IMG/VR virus record: IMGVR_UViG_3300012199_000003
Span: 1-37,576 of that record
Source: a virus
Length of the DNA: 37,576 nucleotides
Direction: 5' to 3' (one strand)
Shown here: positions 1 through 7,381 of the stretch, in pieces
Numbering within the stretch: position 1 is the first letter of the stretch
How the letters are laid out: every line of letters starts with the position of its first letter
Notes under the pieces: generated by a model
The model's input: the letters and a program-made list of their open reading frames with translations, nothing else
Told to the model about the DNA's origin: nothing
Databases searched by the model: none
Position numbers and translations under genes: made by a program

Positions 1-581
1 AGGAGCAAATCCAGCATTTCAAAGAACATCGCGCCGGTTTTGGCGGTCAGGCCAGCGGCCGAGATATCACCCGCCGCGCCGCCGCAGTCGATCTTGTTTT
101 CGGGACGCACGCCGTAGCGGTTCTGTGACGCCGCGTCATCGATACGGAAGCGCAGCCCGACCGGCGCGTTGGCATCACCCGTGAGGTGGTCATTTTTGAG
201 AAACTTGAGGTTGAAGTCGTAGGTGAGGGCTTTGAGCACCATCTTCGTCTGCGAGGACCTGGGATCGGTGATCTGGTTCTGGTCCATCACGATGTATTTG
301 TCCACGTCCACGCTGTTGCGCATGAGGTAGACCTGCTCTTGAAACGGCGTTGGTTGGCTGTGAACCGTGACCGGCTCACTGTTCAGCGGCGCCCAGTTGA
401 TGGAGGGCACATTGCCCTCAAAGCGCACGCCACTCTGAATGAGCGTTTGTTTTGTCACCATGGGAATGTCGCGGGCGATATTCCCATAATCGATAAGGGA
501 CATCGCCACGGCCCGCACTTTCGGCTGATTAGAGTACAGCGCGTAGTCGGCCAGGGTAAATGTCCCAGCTGCAATGGTCAT
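1..581 (-). CDS. Major capsid protein, N-terminal part (cut by window edge)
   Basis: The frame runs open from an ATG at 581 to the left edge, giving about 193 residues without a stop. The start MTIAAGTFTLADYAL and later stretches such as DKYIVMDQNQITDP resemble phage major capsid proteins of the HK97-fold group that form the icosahedral shell. It is the first gene after the scaffold gene (61 bases away), the normal place for a capsid gene. A purine-rich site precedes the ATG, and a small hairpin at 596-617 lies in the leader. The C-terminal part is outside the window. The family call rests on context and general resemblance, not on a catalytic motif. Confidence 0.75.
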   Translation of the reverse strand, partial: MTIAAGTFTLADYALYSNQPKVRAVAMSLIDYGNIARDIPMVTKQTLIQSGVRFEGNVPSINWAPLNSEPVTVHSQPTPFQEQVYLMRNSVDVDKYIVMDQNQITDPRSSQTKMVLKALTYDFNLKFLKNDHLTGDANAPVGLRFRIDDAASQNRYGVRPENKIDCGGAAGDISAAGLTAKTGAMFFEMLDLL

Positions 582-595
582 GATGTATGCTCTCT

Positions 596-617
596 CTTCT
601 GTCTCACGACGGTAGTT
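596..617 (-). promoter_or_regulatory. Leader hairpin of the capsid gene (GNRA-type loop)
   Basis: On the minus strand this 22-base block contains GTC-GTGA-GAC, a short stem with a GNRA-type tetraloop, just before the purine-rich ribosome site of the capsid gene. The same block with two changes occurs at 31864-31885 before a tail gene. The recurrence suggests a translation or mRNA-stability element for abundant late proteins; that role is inferred. Confidence 0.4.
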
Positions 618-642
618 ATGAGCGGTTCAGTCGGTCAGGGTC

Positions 643-1293
643 TTACCGTTTCCACTCGATATCATCGAGCGTCGGTATTTTGCCAGGGATGCGCCCCCCA
701 GGCGGCTGGATGCTTGATCTGCCTGGGTTCATGCCAGGAAGCGCGGGCGTGCCTTGTTGCTGAGCGTCGGTAGGCTTCACCAGTCCAGACTCGGCTTTCG
801 CCAGCTTTTCTAAGAGTTTTTCGACGTTTTGCGGTGTGCCCTCGGTAAATTCAATCGCAGCCCTGTCCAGGAGCAGCATACGAGCGAGCGTATCGGCTGA
901 GACAAGGAAGTTGAATTTGACTGCGAGCCGCGTCACATCTTGAAACACACGCGCATTTTCGAGTTCTTTGGTGAGTGCTTCCTGCTGCACAACCGCGTCG
1001 GCTGCCTGCTTTTGCGCACGCTCAAGTTCGCTCAACTGCGCTGCTGCTGCTGCCGCCTCTGCTGCTTTGTAGGCAGCGAGTTCTTTTTCAGCGGCGGTCA
1101 GTTTGGTGCCGTGGCGAGTTGCTTCCTCGGTCTTGTTTTGGGCGTGCAATTCCAACTCAGCAATCTTCTTCAACGCTTCCTCAAGCGTAAGAGCGGCTAC
1201 CGGAGGCGTCGCGCCTGCCGGAGCGGGGGTACCCGTCGCGGGTGATCCGGCGGGAGGCGTCGCGCCCCCACCGGATGAGGGTGTCTGTGTCAT
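643..1293 (-). CDS. Capsid scaffolding protein (GP20-like)
   Basis: 216 residues. The N-terminal 30 residues are a Gly/Pro/Ala/Thr-rich linker. Residues about 35-115 are a long charged helix typical of coiled coils (LTLEEALKKIAELEL, then many Ala/Glu/Lys/Gln). A compact segment follows (VKFNFLVSADTLARMLLL), and the tail is Pro/Gly-rich ending in DDIEWKR. This architecture and the position between portal and capsid genes fit phage scaffold proteins, which guide procapsid assembly and leave before DNA packaging. The start has only a modest ribosome site. No protease domain is visible. Confidence 0.75.
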   Translation of the reverse strand: MTQTPSSGGGATPPAGSPATGTPAPAGATPPVAALTLEEALKKIAELELHAQNKTEEATRHGTKLTAAEKELAAYKAAEAAAAAAQLSELERAQKQAADAVVQQEALTKELENARVFQDVTRLAVKFNFLVSADTLARMLLLDRAAIEFTEGTPQNVEKLLEKLAKAESGLVKPTDAQQQGTPALPGMNPGRSSIQPPGGRIPGKIPTLDDIEWKR

Positions 1294-1336
1294 AATCGTA
1301 CATTATCTTTCACTAAAAGTCAATGCTCACTCGTTA

Positions 1337-1618
1337 TCAATTCGCCGTGCGCGTGTTCTGTCGCCTGATCTGCGCCGGTATGTCAGCAATCGCGCGACTC
1401 ACGGCCTTCCTGGTAATCTCTATCGCCACATAGGCGTCCCAATCGCTCAGGATGGCCTGCAACTCGTGGATTTCGCACTGCAATTCGTAGCACTCGCTGA
1501 TGGAGGAGAGGGCGTGCTGCTCGGCGCGCGTCACCAGGTGACTGATATCGTCCAGCAGCACAGACGAGCGGCCATGCGAGCGCGCGATGGCGTCAGGCGG
1601 CGGGTCTTCATCGGTCAC
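1337..1618 (-). CDS. Small protein in head operon, unknown function
   Basis: 93 residues, with no family recognised. It is mostly helical and rich in Ile, Glu and Ala; residues about 20-60 could form a coiled coil. The ATG overlaps the stop of the upstream gene by four bases (ATGA), so the two are probably translationally coupled. An AAGGAAGG ribosome site sits before the ATG. Its position between the portal and scaffold genes suggests an accessory head protein, but nothing in the sequence proves it. Confidence 0.5.
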   Translation of the reverse strand: MTDEDPPPDAIARSHGRSSVLLDDISHLVTRAEQHALSSISECYELQCEIHELQAILSDWDAYVAIEITRKAVSRAIADIPAQIRRQNTRTAN

Positions 1619-1971
1619 CTTCCTTTCGCTCCCTCTAAGCCGAGAAGCCTGACCTTGCCGTCCTCTGTACGCTGATACGAAGGCCAGATGGTCGGAATCA
1701 TTTCATTTGGCGGTGGCAACGCAATAGCGTCACTTTCCACAATGATTGACCACATGTAGAAAACGACATCGAAGTAGACCCCAATGACAGTGTAGCCCTC
1801 TGGCAAGAGCAAGAAACTGTGGAAGAGATCGAACATCCCTTTGACTTCCATCACACTATACACCGTCTCGCCCGCCGTTGGCTTCTCTACCTTCACCGGC
1901 GCAAGCTGTACGATTTCGTCGCTCAGACGAATACATGCCCGTCCTTTAACATGCTCCATAGCATTTCTCAC
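1615..1971 (-). CDS. Conserved-looking small protein, unknown function
   Basis: 118 residues, not recognised. It has a beta-rich centre with hydrophobic runs (FLLLPEGYTVIGVYFDVVFYMW) but no clear membrane helix or signal peptide. The stop overlaps the next gene's ATG. The ribosome site is weak (AGAAAGTGAG). Upstream lies a 126-base gap holding a tRNA-like hairpin on the other strand, so this gene may begin a separate transcript. Function cannot be assigned. Confidence 0.5.
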   Translation of the reverse strand: MRNAMEHVKGRACIRLSDEIVQLAPVKVEKPTAGETVYSVMEVKGMFDLFHSFLLLPEGYTVIGVYFDVVFYMWSIIVESDAIALPPPNEMIPTIWPSYQRTEDGKVRLLGLEGAKGR

Positions 1972-1978
1972 TTTCTGC

Positions 1979-2057
1979 TATACTATGAGTGGATCCAGGT
2001 AGGGCAGTCTGATCGCGCGTGTGGTGTCGAGGGTTCAACTCCCTCCTGCTGCCCTAC
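1979..2057 (+). ncRNA. tRNA-like element with T-arm, lacking D and anticodon arms
   Basis: A 9-bp perfect stem (GTAGGGCAG at 1999-2007 with CTGCCCTAC at 2049-2057) encloses a canonical T-arm: GAGGG, loop TTCAACT, CCCTC (2029-2045), containing the B-box GGTTCAACTCC. Only 21 bases separate the acceptor-like strand from the T-arm, too few for D and anticodon arms, so it is not an ordinary tRNA. A TATACT hexamer lies at 1979-1984. It could be a decayed tRNA, a tRNA mimic or a structured mRNA segment. Confidence 0.35.
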
Positions 2058-2097
2058 ACCCACAAAAGCAATAGCAAATATATCAATCACTTATCAC

Positions 2098-2349
2098 TTA
2101 GCGTTTCGTGCGCATCACATCGGCCACCAGCGCAGCCGTCCCCGCGTTGGCAAGCTCGACCTCGCGCCACTTCTTGTTGATCTCGTGCATCACCTGCGCG
2201 GGGATAGCGTGCTGTATCGCGGTGCCAGGGGCGACGGTGATCGTGATGATCATGCCGCCCTCTGTTATTGCGTAGTTGGGCGGTGGTACGGTTTGCGGTT
2301 GCGGTTGGGCAGCGGGTTCTGCGCCGTTGGGGACAATCAGATCTGTCAT
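2098..2349 (-). CDS. Small protein, unknown function
   Basis: 83 residues. The N-terminal third is rich in Pro, Gln and Ala, followed by a short hydrophobic beta segment (GGMIITITVAPGTAI) and a charged helical C-terminus. A strong ribosome site (AAGGAGGAAC) precedes the ATG at 2349. It belongs to a run of three small genes upstream of the tRNA-like gap. No family recognised. Confidence 0.55.
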   Translation of the reverse strand: MTDLIVPNGAEPAAQPQPQTVPPPNYAITEGGMIITITVAPGTAIQHAIPAQVMHEINKKWREVELANAGTAALVADVMRTKR

Positions 2350-2358
2350 AGTTCCTCC

Positions 2359-2565
2359 TTAAATTTCAGTGACGATGTAACAATCGGCCACATCCAGTGG
2401 CCTGACCTCAAAGATACGCCGCTTCTCGGTCGGCTCAAGTTGCTGCACGCCAATACGGTAGCAGCAGGCGCCAAGTTCCACCCCTTGTGTAGCAGCCAGG
2501 AACGCGCAGCCCGCCTGCTGCACCAGCCACCAGAACAGCGCGTTGGCGGCCTCTTCGATGGTCAT
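2359..2565 (-). CDS. Small protein, unknown function
   Basis: 68 residues starting MTIEEAANALFWWLVQQAG, with several Cys (CAFLA, ACCYR) but no clear zinc motif. AAGGAG precedes the ATG at a good distance. The start overlaps the stop of the upstream 78-residue gene. No signal peptide or clear membrane helix. Function unknown. Confidence 0.5.
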   Translation of the reverse strand: MTIEEAANALFWWLVQQAGCAFLAATQGVELGACCYRIGVQQLEPTEKRRIFEVRPLDVADCYIVTEI

Positions 2566-2798
2566 GGTTGATAGCTCCTTATGCGCTCAAGCCACGTGTG
2601 AACGCGATGGGACTGGCTTTCAGTCAGCGCTCGTTTCTCCTCGCCATAGGCAAGCGTATAGCGGAAGTACCGCGGCCAGAGATAATCCACCGTCAACGTG
2701 ATATCGAGCAGATGTTTCTGTCCTTTCGCTATCAGTCCATCCCATATGCCGAGATACTCGCCGAGCTTCTCATCGGTAAAGGTTGGTAATTCGCTCAT
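2562..2798 (-). CDS. Small protein, unknown function
   Basis: 78 residues, soluble and aromatic-rich (IWDGLIAKGQ, DYLWPRYFRYTLAYGEEKR). AGGGAGG precedes the ATG at 2798, which overlaps the portal stop by four bases (ATGA). Tight coupling to the portal gene suggests a head-assembly role, but no family is recognised. Confidence 0.55.
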   Translation of the reverse strand: MSELPTFTDEKLGEYLGIWDGLIAKGQKHLLDITLTVDYLWPRYFRYTLAYGEEKRALTESQSHRVHTWLERIRSYQP

Positions 2799-4294
2799 GC
2801 TTGCCTCCCTAGAAACGGTGATGCTGGCGGTGTTTGTGCTGGCGGTGGCGCGGCTGGCTGCCCTGGAAGCGCTGGCGCCCCTGGAAGCGCTGGCGGGAGC
2901 ATGGCCTGCTTGGCTATGGCCGATTGCAACTTCTTCTCATCTTCCGCTTGACTGAGGGTCCATTCCTCCTCCGGATCGTACCCCAGTTCGCGCTGCAGTG
3001 TCGTATCGCTGATGCCAAGCTCCCGCTTACTGATCGCCGATTGCACCGATGGCAGATCGTCGTGAGGAAGAGGATTAGCCCAGGGAAGCGTGATCTTGAT
3101 ATCGCCACTCATGCCGTTCAAGACAAGCAGCGCCTGGCTCACATCGATAATCAACTCCCCGTACAAACAGCGCTTTTTGTCGGTCTTCTTGGTGATCGGA
3201 CTGTGCAAGAGTTCAATGGCGATGCCGGATAAGTTACCGCGCGGCATGGTGGAGATACGTCCAGTGGCCACGCCTGGCACGCCGGACTGCTCATCGATAT
3301 CGGAGCGCAAGTCGGCAGCAAAGGCGAGGCCCGCAGGCACTTCCGACACGATATGCACCGCTTCGATCTTGCTCGTGGGCAGTGGCAGTTCGATAACTTG
3401 CCCACGTTTACGGGCGATGGTCGAGCTGCCGATATCCACCGCGTACAAGAGCGGTTCCCCATAGAGGCCCTCGGTCGCGTTGATGCCCGATAGCAGGCGG
3501 TTGAGCGCCTTGTTGAGGCCAATCAAATCGGGCGTCAGGTCGGGTTTACCCCACGGGCTGTTCGGCATCGGCAGGTTTTTACAGTGGAAGATCGGCGGGA
3601 AGGGGTGTTCCCACGCGATAGGTGCGCCCTCTGCTTCCCAGTCGGTAAGCTTGGGCGGAGCGCCTTTTTGCGAGATAGCCGTCCAGTGCTGGATAGACCA
3701 GGACTTCGGTTTGGAGGGCTGCGGTTTGCCTGGAATGGGGTCGGGATAATTGGCAGCGACTTCTTCGCGGTAGTAGACTTCACGCGGGGTGCCGTTGATC
3801 TTTTCCGTCTCGCTGTACTCGATGCAGTACAGTAGTACCTTGTTGCAGTTCTGCGGCGCGGTCTTCATGAACACAATCGCGGGGTCAAGGGGTATGGGTT
3901 CGTAGTTGCCCGCGCCGTCAGGGTTGATGCGTAGGAAGGCGTTACAGCCACACGCGCCGTTCATGCCCAGCTCTTGCAAGAGCGGAATGCGCGCCTCGGT
4001 GCGACCCCAGAAGGCGTCGAGTTTGTCCTGAGCCTCTTTGGGCGCGCCTTTCTCCACCGCGATATCCAACTCTTTGCCGAAGAGGAAATCCACGCCTCTA
4101 TCGACAATGGCCTGGCACCTGTTGGTCAAGACATTGTCATCCGTGCCGTCCTCCATCTTTTCGAGCGGCGGGTCGAGTTCGCCGTTGTAGGCTTGCCAGG
4201 CGAGCGCGATGCGCTCTTGTCGCTTGCGGTCGGCGTCGGTGATCTCGTAGGTGGGTTGTGCTTGTGCGACAGGTGCGGTCATGGTTTGGGTCAT
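2795..4294 (-). CDS. Phage portal protein (SPP1 Gp6-like)
   Basis: 499 residues, the usual length for a portal subunit. Portal proteins form the twelve-fold ring through which terminase pumps DNA. Resemblance is seen in the core containing QAIVDRGVDFLFGKEL, the middle segment ending HFPPIFHCKNLP-type sequence, and LIGLNKALNRLLSGIN; the C-terminal 50 residues are a low-complexity Pro/Ala/Gln tail. The gene sits between terminase and scaffold, the standard order. A GAGGAA ribosome site precedes the ATG at 4294. No frameshift or truncation is seen. Confidence 0.85.
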   Translation of the reverse strand: MTQTMTAPVAQAQPTYEITDADRKRQERIALAWQAYNGELDPPLEKMEDGTDDNVLTNRCQAIVDRGVDFLFGKELDIAVEKGAPKEAQDKLDAFWGRTEARIPLLQELGMNGACGCNAFLRINPDGAGNYEPIPLDPAIVFMKTAPQNCNKVLLYCIEYSETEKINGTPREVYYREEVAANYPDPIPGKPQPSKPKSWSIQHWTAISQKGAPPKLTDWEAEGAPIAWEHPFPPIFHCKNLPMPNSPWGKPDLTPDLIGLNKALNRLLSGINATEGLYGEPLLYAVDIGSSTIARKRGQVIELPLPTSKIEAVHIVSEVPAGLAFAADLRSDIDEQSGVPGVATGRISTMPRGNLSGIAIELLHSPITKKTDKKRCLYGELIIDVSQALLVLNGMSGDIKITLPWANPLPHDDLPSVQSAISKRELGISDTTLQRELGYDPEEEWTLSQAEDEKKLQSAIAKQAMLPPALPGAPALPGQPAAPPPAQTPPASPFLGRQA

Positions 4295-4297
4295 GGC

Positions 4298-4993
4298 TTA
4301 TTCCTCGTTCCTGATCGCGGCGTACAGCGTGAAATTCAAGGTCAGCTGTAGTTCAGGATATGCCTTATAAAAAGCTTTGGTTTCGGCGGTGAGCAGTTCA
4401 CCAATGCGCCTACGTAGCTCCTGTACGCTGATTTGCTGTTCTACCGTCAGCAGTGGGTTGTTACCGCTCGTATTCAGTCGCAGTCTCTTATCTTTGAATT
4501 GCACTGTCACAAACTCAGCGCCTGCCTCTATCTCACTTTCAATCACGACACCTTCACCGCAATGAGCGTGAGAAACCTTATCGCCAGGATGATATTGCGC
4601 TTTTGTCGCCAGATGTATCTTTACCTTTTTTGTAAGGATTGCCCATAACTCATCAGCACACACTTCCGCATTTTTAAATACTTTCCAGTTTCCAAAGCGA
4701 ACGACTTGCCAGCCACGCGATTCCAGGTACTTCTGGCGTTCCCTGTCATTCGCTATCACATCAGGGTCGCGGTAGTGTTCCCATCCATCAATCTCAACCA
4801 CTGTTTTTGAGGGCTCGTGGGCAAAATCAACGCGATAATTGCCAATTTTGCTCTGAGGTCTCAGCTGAGCTGTGATATTTTGCCCGCATCGGGTACTCCA
4901 TGCATTCCAAAACAACCGTTCTGCTTTACTTGCGATAGATACATACCCGTATAGGGTCTCTACCGTGTTTTCTGTCAAATACCGCGTACTCAC
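4298..4993 (-). CDS. DUF559-type nuclease fused to a Tudor/KOW-like domain
   Basis: 231 residues from a GTG at 4993 with AGGAGG six bases upstream; longer readings lack a ribosome site. Residues about 20-115 resemble DUF559 / very-short-patch-repair-like PD-(D/E)XK nucleases: E25 (SKAERLFWNAW), D56 (NYRVDF), E67 (VVEIDGWEHYR), then the end RGWQVVRFGNWKV. Residues about 117-165 (YHPGDKVSHAHCGEGVV...VTVQFKDKRLRL) resemble the Tudor-like tail of PcrA/UvrD helicases. The domain pairing is unusual. It lies between terminase and portal genes and might process DNA during packaging or repair; the role is inferred. Confidence 0.65.
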   Translation of the reverse strand: MSTRYLTENTVETLYGYVSIASKAERLFWNAWSTRCGQNITAQLRPQSKIGNYRVDFAHEPSKTVVEIDGWEHYRDPDVIANDRERQKYLESRGWQVVRFGNWKVFKNAEVCADELWAILTKKVKIHLATKAQYHPGDKVSHAHCGEGVVIESEIEAGAEFVTVQFKDKRLRLNTSGNNPLLTVEQQISVQELRRRIGELLTAETKAFYKAYPELQLTLNFTLYAAIRNEE

Positions 4994-5003
4994 ATCACAC
5001 CTC

Positions 5004-5246
5004 CTAATACACTCGTTGGCTATACCGTATCGTCGATGGGCTGACGCTCGCACTCTGGTACACCTCTGCCTGAAATCGCCACTCAACCTTGAGTCCAGGG
5101 AACCTCAGTTGAAAGTCGTTGCTGGCTTTGAGCAGGTGCTGTACCGCCTCCTCCTGCATGGCATGGAACGCCTCTTTCTCGCGCTTGTCCAGCTTATCGA
5201 AGTCACCGGCGGGCATGAGGGCGGCGTGATCTTGGGAAATGTCCAT
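5004..5246 (-). CDS. Small helical protein, unknown function
   Basis: 80 residues from the ATG at 5246 (MDISQDHAALMPAGDFDKL), preceded by GGAGTTAG; the longer frame to 5378 overlaps the upstream gene and has no ribosome site. It is a charged helical protein. Its last six residues, YSQRVY, are identical to the end of the terminase nuclease protein two genes upstream. Its stop lies inside the ribosome site of the DUF559 gene. Function unknown. Confidence 0.55.
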   Translation of the reverse strand: MDISQDHAALMPAGDFDKLDKREKEAFHAMQEEAVQHLLKASNDFQLRFPGLKVEWRFQAEVYQSASVSPSTIRYSQRVY

Positions 5247-5250
5247 CAGT

Positions 5251-5553
5251 CTAACTCCATCGTATCTGATTGCGTTCAACGAAATAGTGAGCAGTGCAAG
5301 GGCGATAGCTATCGGGCGGTTCGTAGATTGAACCATTGCAGACAAGTGACGGTGATGCGGTAAGCGTTCCATCCTCATGCGTACCTACATGGTGATTGCG
5401 CAACTCTCCTAGACTTCCACACAATGGACAGCAGATCACCCACAAATCAGGCTTTGTCGAGTCTTCCACATGACACATCTCCCCTGGTTGCAAGTCCCCA
5501 AACTTGTTGGCATCTTTGTGGATGATCGTCACTCGTGTTAATCGTTCGCTCAT
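5251..5553 (-). CDS. DUF6527-like zinc-ribbon protein
   Basis: 100 residues. The order WVICCPLCGSLGELRNHH, then THEDGTLTASPSLVC, then CTAHYFVERNQIRWS resembles DUF6527 proteins, which carry a Cys pair, a G-T/V-SPS block and a C..H-F..R pattern ending in W. Cysteines at the first and last blocks could bind zinc. The biochemical role of this family is unclear to me. It lies directly after the terminase nuclease gene (stop 5555, start 5553), so it is cotranscribed. Confidence 0.5.
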   Translation of the reverse strand: MSERLTRVTIIHKDANKFGDLQPGEMCHVEDSTKPDLWVICCPLCGSLGELRNHHVGTHEDGTLTASPSLVCNGSIYEPPDSYRPCTAHYFVERNQIRWS

Positions 5554-5554
5554 A

Positions 5555-6319
5555 TCAATACACCCTCTGCGAATAACTCACCCGCTCGCTCCACGGGTCT
5601 TCTAAGCACGCCAGCCCTAGCGCCGTCGCCAGATCGTCATGCTTGCCGACAATCGCGCCGTACTGGTCGGTGCCATCCTCGCTTACTTTTATTTCGTACA
5701 CCTTCAATTCCTCAGTGGTCGCCTTCATCTCAGCCGTATCCGGACCATGCACGCGCGTCGCTTGCAAAAGCGATTGCAACCGCGAAACCAGGAATGCCTT
5801 CGCCAGCACGCCAGTCGAACGATTGTACTTCTCGCCTGCTGAGAAGGTGATCGGCTTCACCTGCACGCGTTCAATGCCTTTGCCTATCGTGAATACCCCG
5901 TTCATCCACAGTCCCAGCCCCTGTTTGCGCAGGTCAATCTCTTTGCACAGATCGTCATAGACGGGTCTCCCCACGCCCGTCACGTCAATCAGACAGCGTA
6001 CATCACGATGGTCAAACAGATCATTACAGAGCATGTCAGCGAGCAGGAGAGCGACCTCTGGATAGCTCGTGTTGAGCGGCACGCGCCGGATATGCCTGAT
6101 GGTGTACTCGCTTCTCATGACCTCTTGCGCGTCTACCGTCGGGTGAAACTGCATCTGCGCATCGATATAGGCGGGTTTGCGAAACTGCTCACCCGTGCGA
6201 TATTTGCCCGTATGCACCTGCATGACTTCAGCCACCGCCACAGCCGTGGGGTCGTGTATCTTGCCCACATCTACGCCGATGCACACCGGATTGAGTTGTG
6301 ATGTGTCTACAGTGACCAT
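5555..6319 (-). CDS. terL: Terminase large subunit, nuclease part (split gene)
   Basis: 254 residues holding the RNase H-like nuclease of a large terminase. Motif I is IGVDVGKIHDPTAVAV with D17; a second acidic strand is CLIDVTGVGRPV with D112; the C-terminal acidic pair is KHDDLATALG (D228/D229). These residues normally bind the metals that cut concatemeric DNA. The ATPase half is a separate gene at 6549-7298, so the terminase is two polypeptides. GGGAGG precedes the ATG at 6319, so this half is translated on its own. The protein ends in YSQRVY, shared with the gene at 5004. Confidence 0.8.
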   Translation of the reverse strand: MVTVDTSQLNPVCIGVDVGKIHDPTAVAVAEVMQVHTGKYRTGEQFRKPAYIDAQMQFHPTVDAQEVMRSEYTIRHIRRVPLNTSYPEVALLLADMLCNDLFDHRDVRCLIDVTGVGRPVYDDLCKEIDLRKQGLGLWMNGVFTIGKGIERVQVKPITFSAGEKYNRSTGVLAKAFLVSRLQSLLQATRVHGPDTAEMKATTEELKVYEIKVSEDGTDQYGAIVGKHDDLATALGLACLEDPWSERVSYSQRVY

Positions 6320-6548
6320 ATTGCCTCCCGTGTTATACTACTGATGGAGGCATGAAGTACCTGTGTCAGCCCAGGTTCGACTCCTGGTGGGATGGGAGCG
6401 CACTGCTCGAAGCTCATGTAAAGGCAGTCAACGGGCCGCAGCATGAGAAGAAATGCCCATAGCTCAGGGGGCGAAGTCGCGGAGTGGTGGCGTAGACGTT
6501 GCGACCGTGGCAACGGAGAGCGGCGGGTGAAGTGCTTCCGCAACACAC
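6320..6548. other. 229-base gap splitting terL; tRNA-like signals on plus strand
   Basis: No convincing gene lies between the two terminase halves. On the plus strand there is a perfect T-arm (CCAGG, loop TTCGACT, CCTGG at 6371-6387) with a B-box, and 73 bases later a perfect A-box (TAGCTCAGGGG, 6460-6470). It is followed by a strong hairpin CGTTGC-GACCGTG-GCAACG. T-arm before D-arm signal is the reverse of an ordinary tRNA gene. I could not fold a complete tRNA in either order. Confidence 0.4.
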
Positions 6549-7298
6549 TCATAGTTTCCATGTTTCGATATCCCCTTGCATAATTCGATCTATGTCCTCA
6601 CTTCTGAACGCCGCCGTCTCGCTATCCATGAACTTACAATGGAACTCCTGTTCAAACCACCATTCACCCATCAGTTCGCGCATCTCCTCCAAGAACTCTG
6701 GCGATATGCGCGGGCACTGCTCCGCCGGTACTTCGTAGTAATCCCATGCTGCCCGCTGTAAGTACGCCTGATAGAAAAAGCCGCGTGTACCAAACGGTGT
6801 GCTCAGTAACACTGTCCGACCGCCTGAGACCGCCAGCATCGGCAGCACCGCCATGTACAGCGCGTCCGGTACGCGGCTCGCCTCGTCGATGATGAGCAGC
6901 TTCACGCCAGAGAAGCTGCGGATCGTCTCCTCTTTGCCTGGCAGGCTGATAATGCGAGAGCCGTTCTCGAGCTCGAGCTGTAACGCACTCTCGGCTTTTG
7001 CCTCATCGACCGAGCCACCCAACCCGTGGTACACGTCCAGGCACTTCCTGAACAGTTCCTGGCTTTGGCGCTGTGCCTTCGACAAGAGCAGCACCGGCGC
7101 TGGCTCCTCGTAGTGCGCCGTATGCACCGCCAGCACGCCCGCTATGGTGCTTTTGCCGCTCTGCCTCGAACAGTTCAGCAAAAGCCGCTGTGCCTGGCTC
7201 TGCACCATGCGCGCCTGCCAGGGGTCAAGCGTGATGCCTGCCTGCTCCGCCATGACGGACGGGTCAAGCCGCATCGCCAGGTCAAGCGCGATGCTCAC
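6549..7298 (-). CDS. terL: Terminase large subunit, ATPase part (split gene)
   Basis: 249 residues with the packaging ATPase of a large terminase: the entry segment LDPWQARMVQS, Walker A SRQSGKST (about 44-51), Walker B LLIIDEAS (134-141) and coupling motif LLSTPFGTRG (164-173). The protein ends at ETWKL, just after the EF.CKF segment that normally leads into the nuclease domain. The nuclease is encoded separately at 5555-6319. A minus-strand promoter (TTGACA, 16 bases, TATACT) lies at 7374-7401. The small-terminase-like gene is 1.3 kb upstream, separated by an opposing module. Confidence 0.85.
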   Translation of the reverse strand: MSIALDLAMRLDPSVMAEQAGITLDPWQARMVQSQAQRLLLNCSRQSGKSTIAGVLAVHTAHYEEPAPVLLLSKAQRQSQELFRKCLDVYHGLGGSVDEAKAESALQLELENGSRIISLPGKEETIRSFSGVKLLIIDEASRVPDALYMAVLPMLAVSGGRTVLLSTPFGTRGFFYQAYLQRAAWDYYEVPAEQCPRISPEFLEEMRELMGEWWFEQEFHCKFMDSETAAFRSEDIDRIMQGDIETWKL

Positions 7299-7352
7299 CC
7301 GACGAGTTTTTCCGACACGGCGGAATATTGCCCACTAATGCCCGTACTACCC

Positions 7353-7381
7353 TTGTATTTTCCGCAATTACGGAGTATACT
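7353..7381 (+). promoter_or_regulatory. Promoter of the rightward four-gene module
   Basis: TTGTAT (7353-7358), a 17-base spacer and TATACT (7376-7381), 40 bases before the ATG at 7421. The spacer contains the near-palindrome CCGCAATTACGG, a possible operator. The -10 shares the octamer AGTATACT with the opposing minus-strand promoter. Confidence 0.7.

Noticed and set aside
5086-5378. Extended N-termini for the DUF559 gene and its upstream neighbour
   Set aside because: Both extensions overlap the preceding gene out of frame; AGGAGG before GTG 4993 and GGAG before ATG 5246 set the starts.
6324-6394. A conventional 71-base tRNA ending at the T-arm of the terL gap
   Set aside because: Acceptor ends pair at six of seven positions, but no D-stem or five-base anticodon stem with T33 can be formed.
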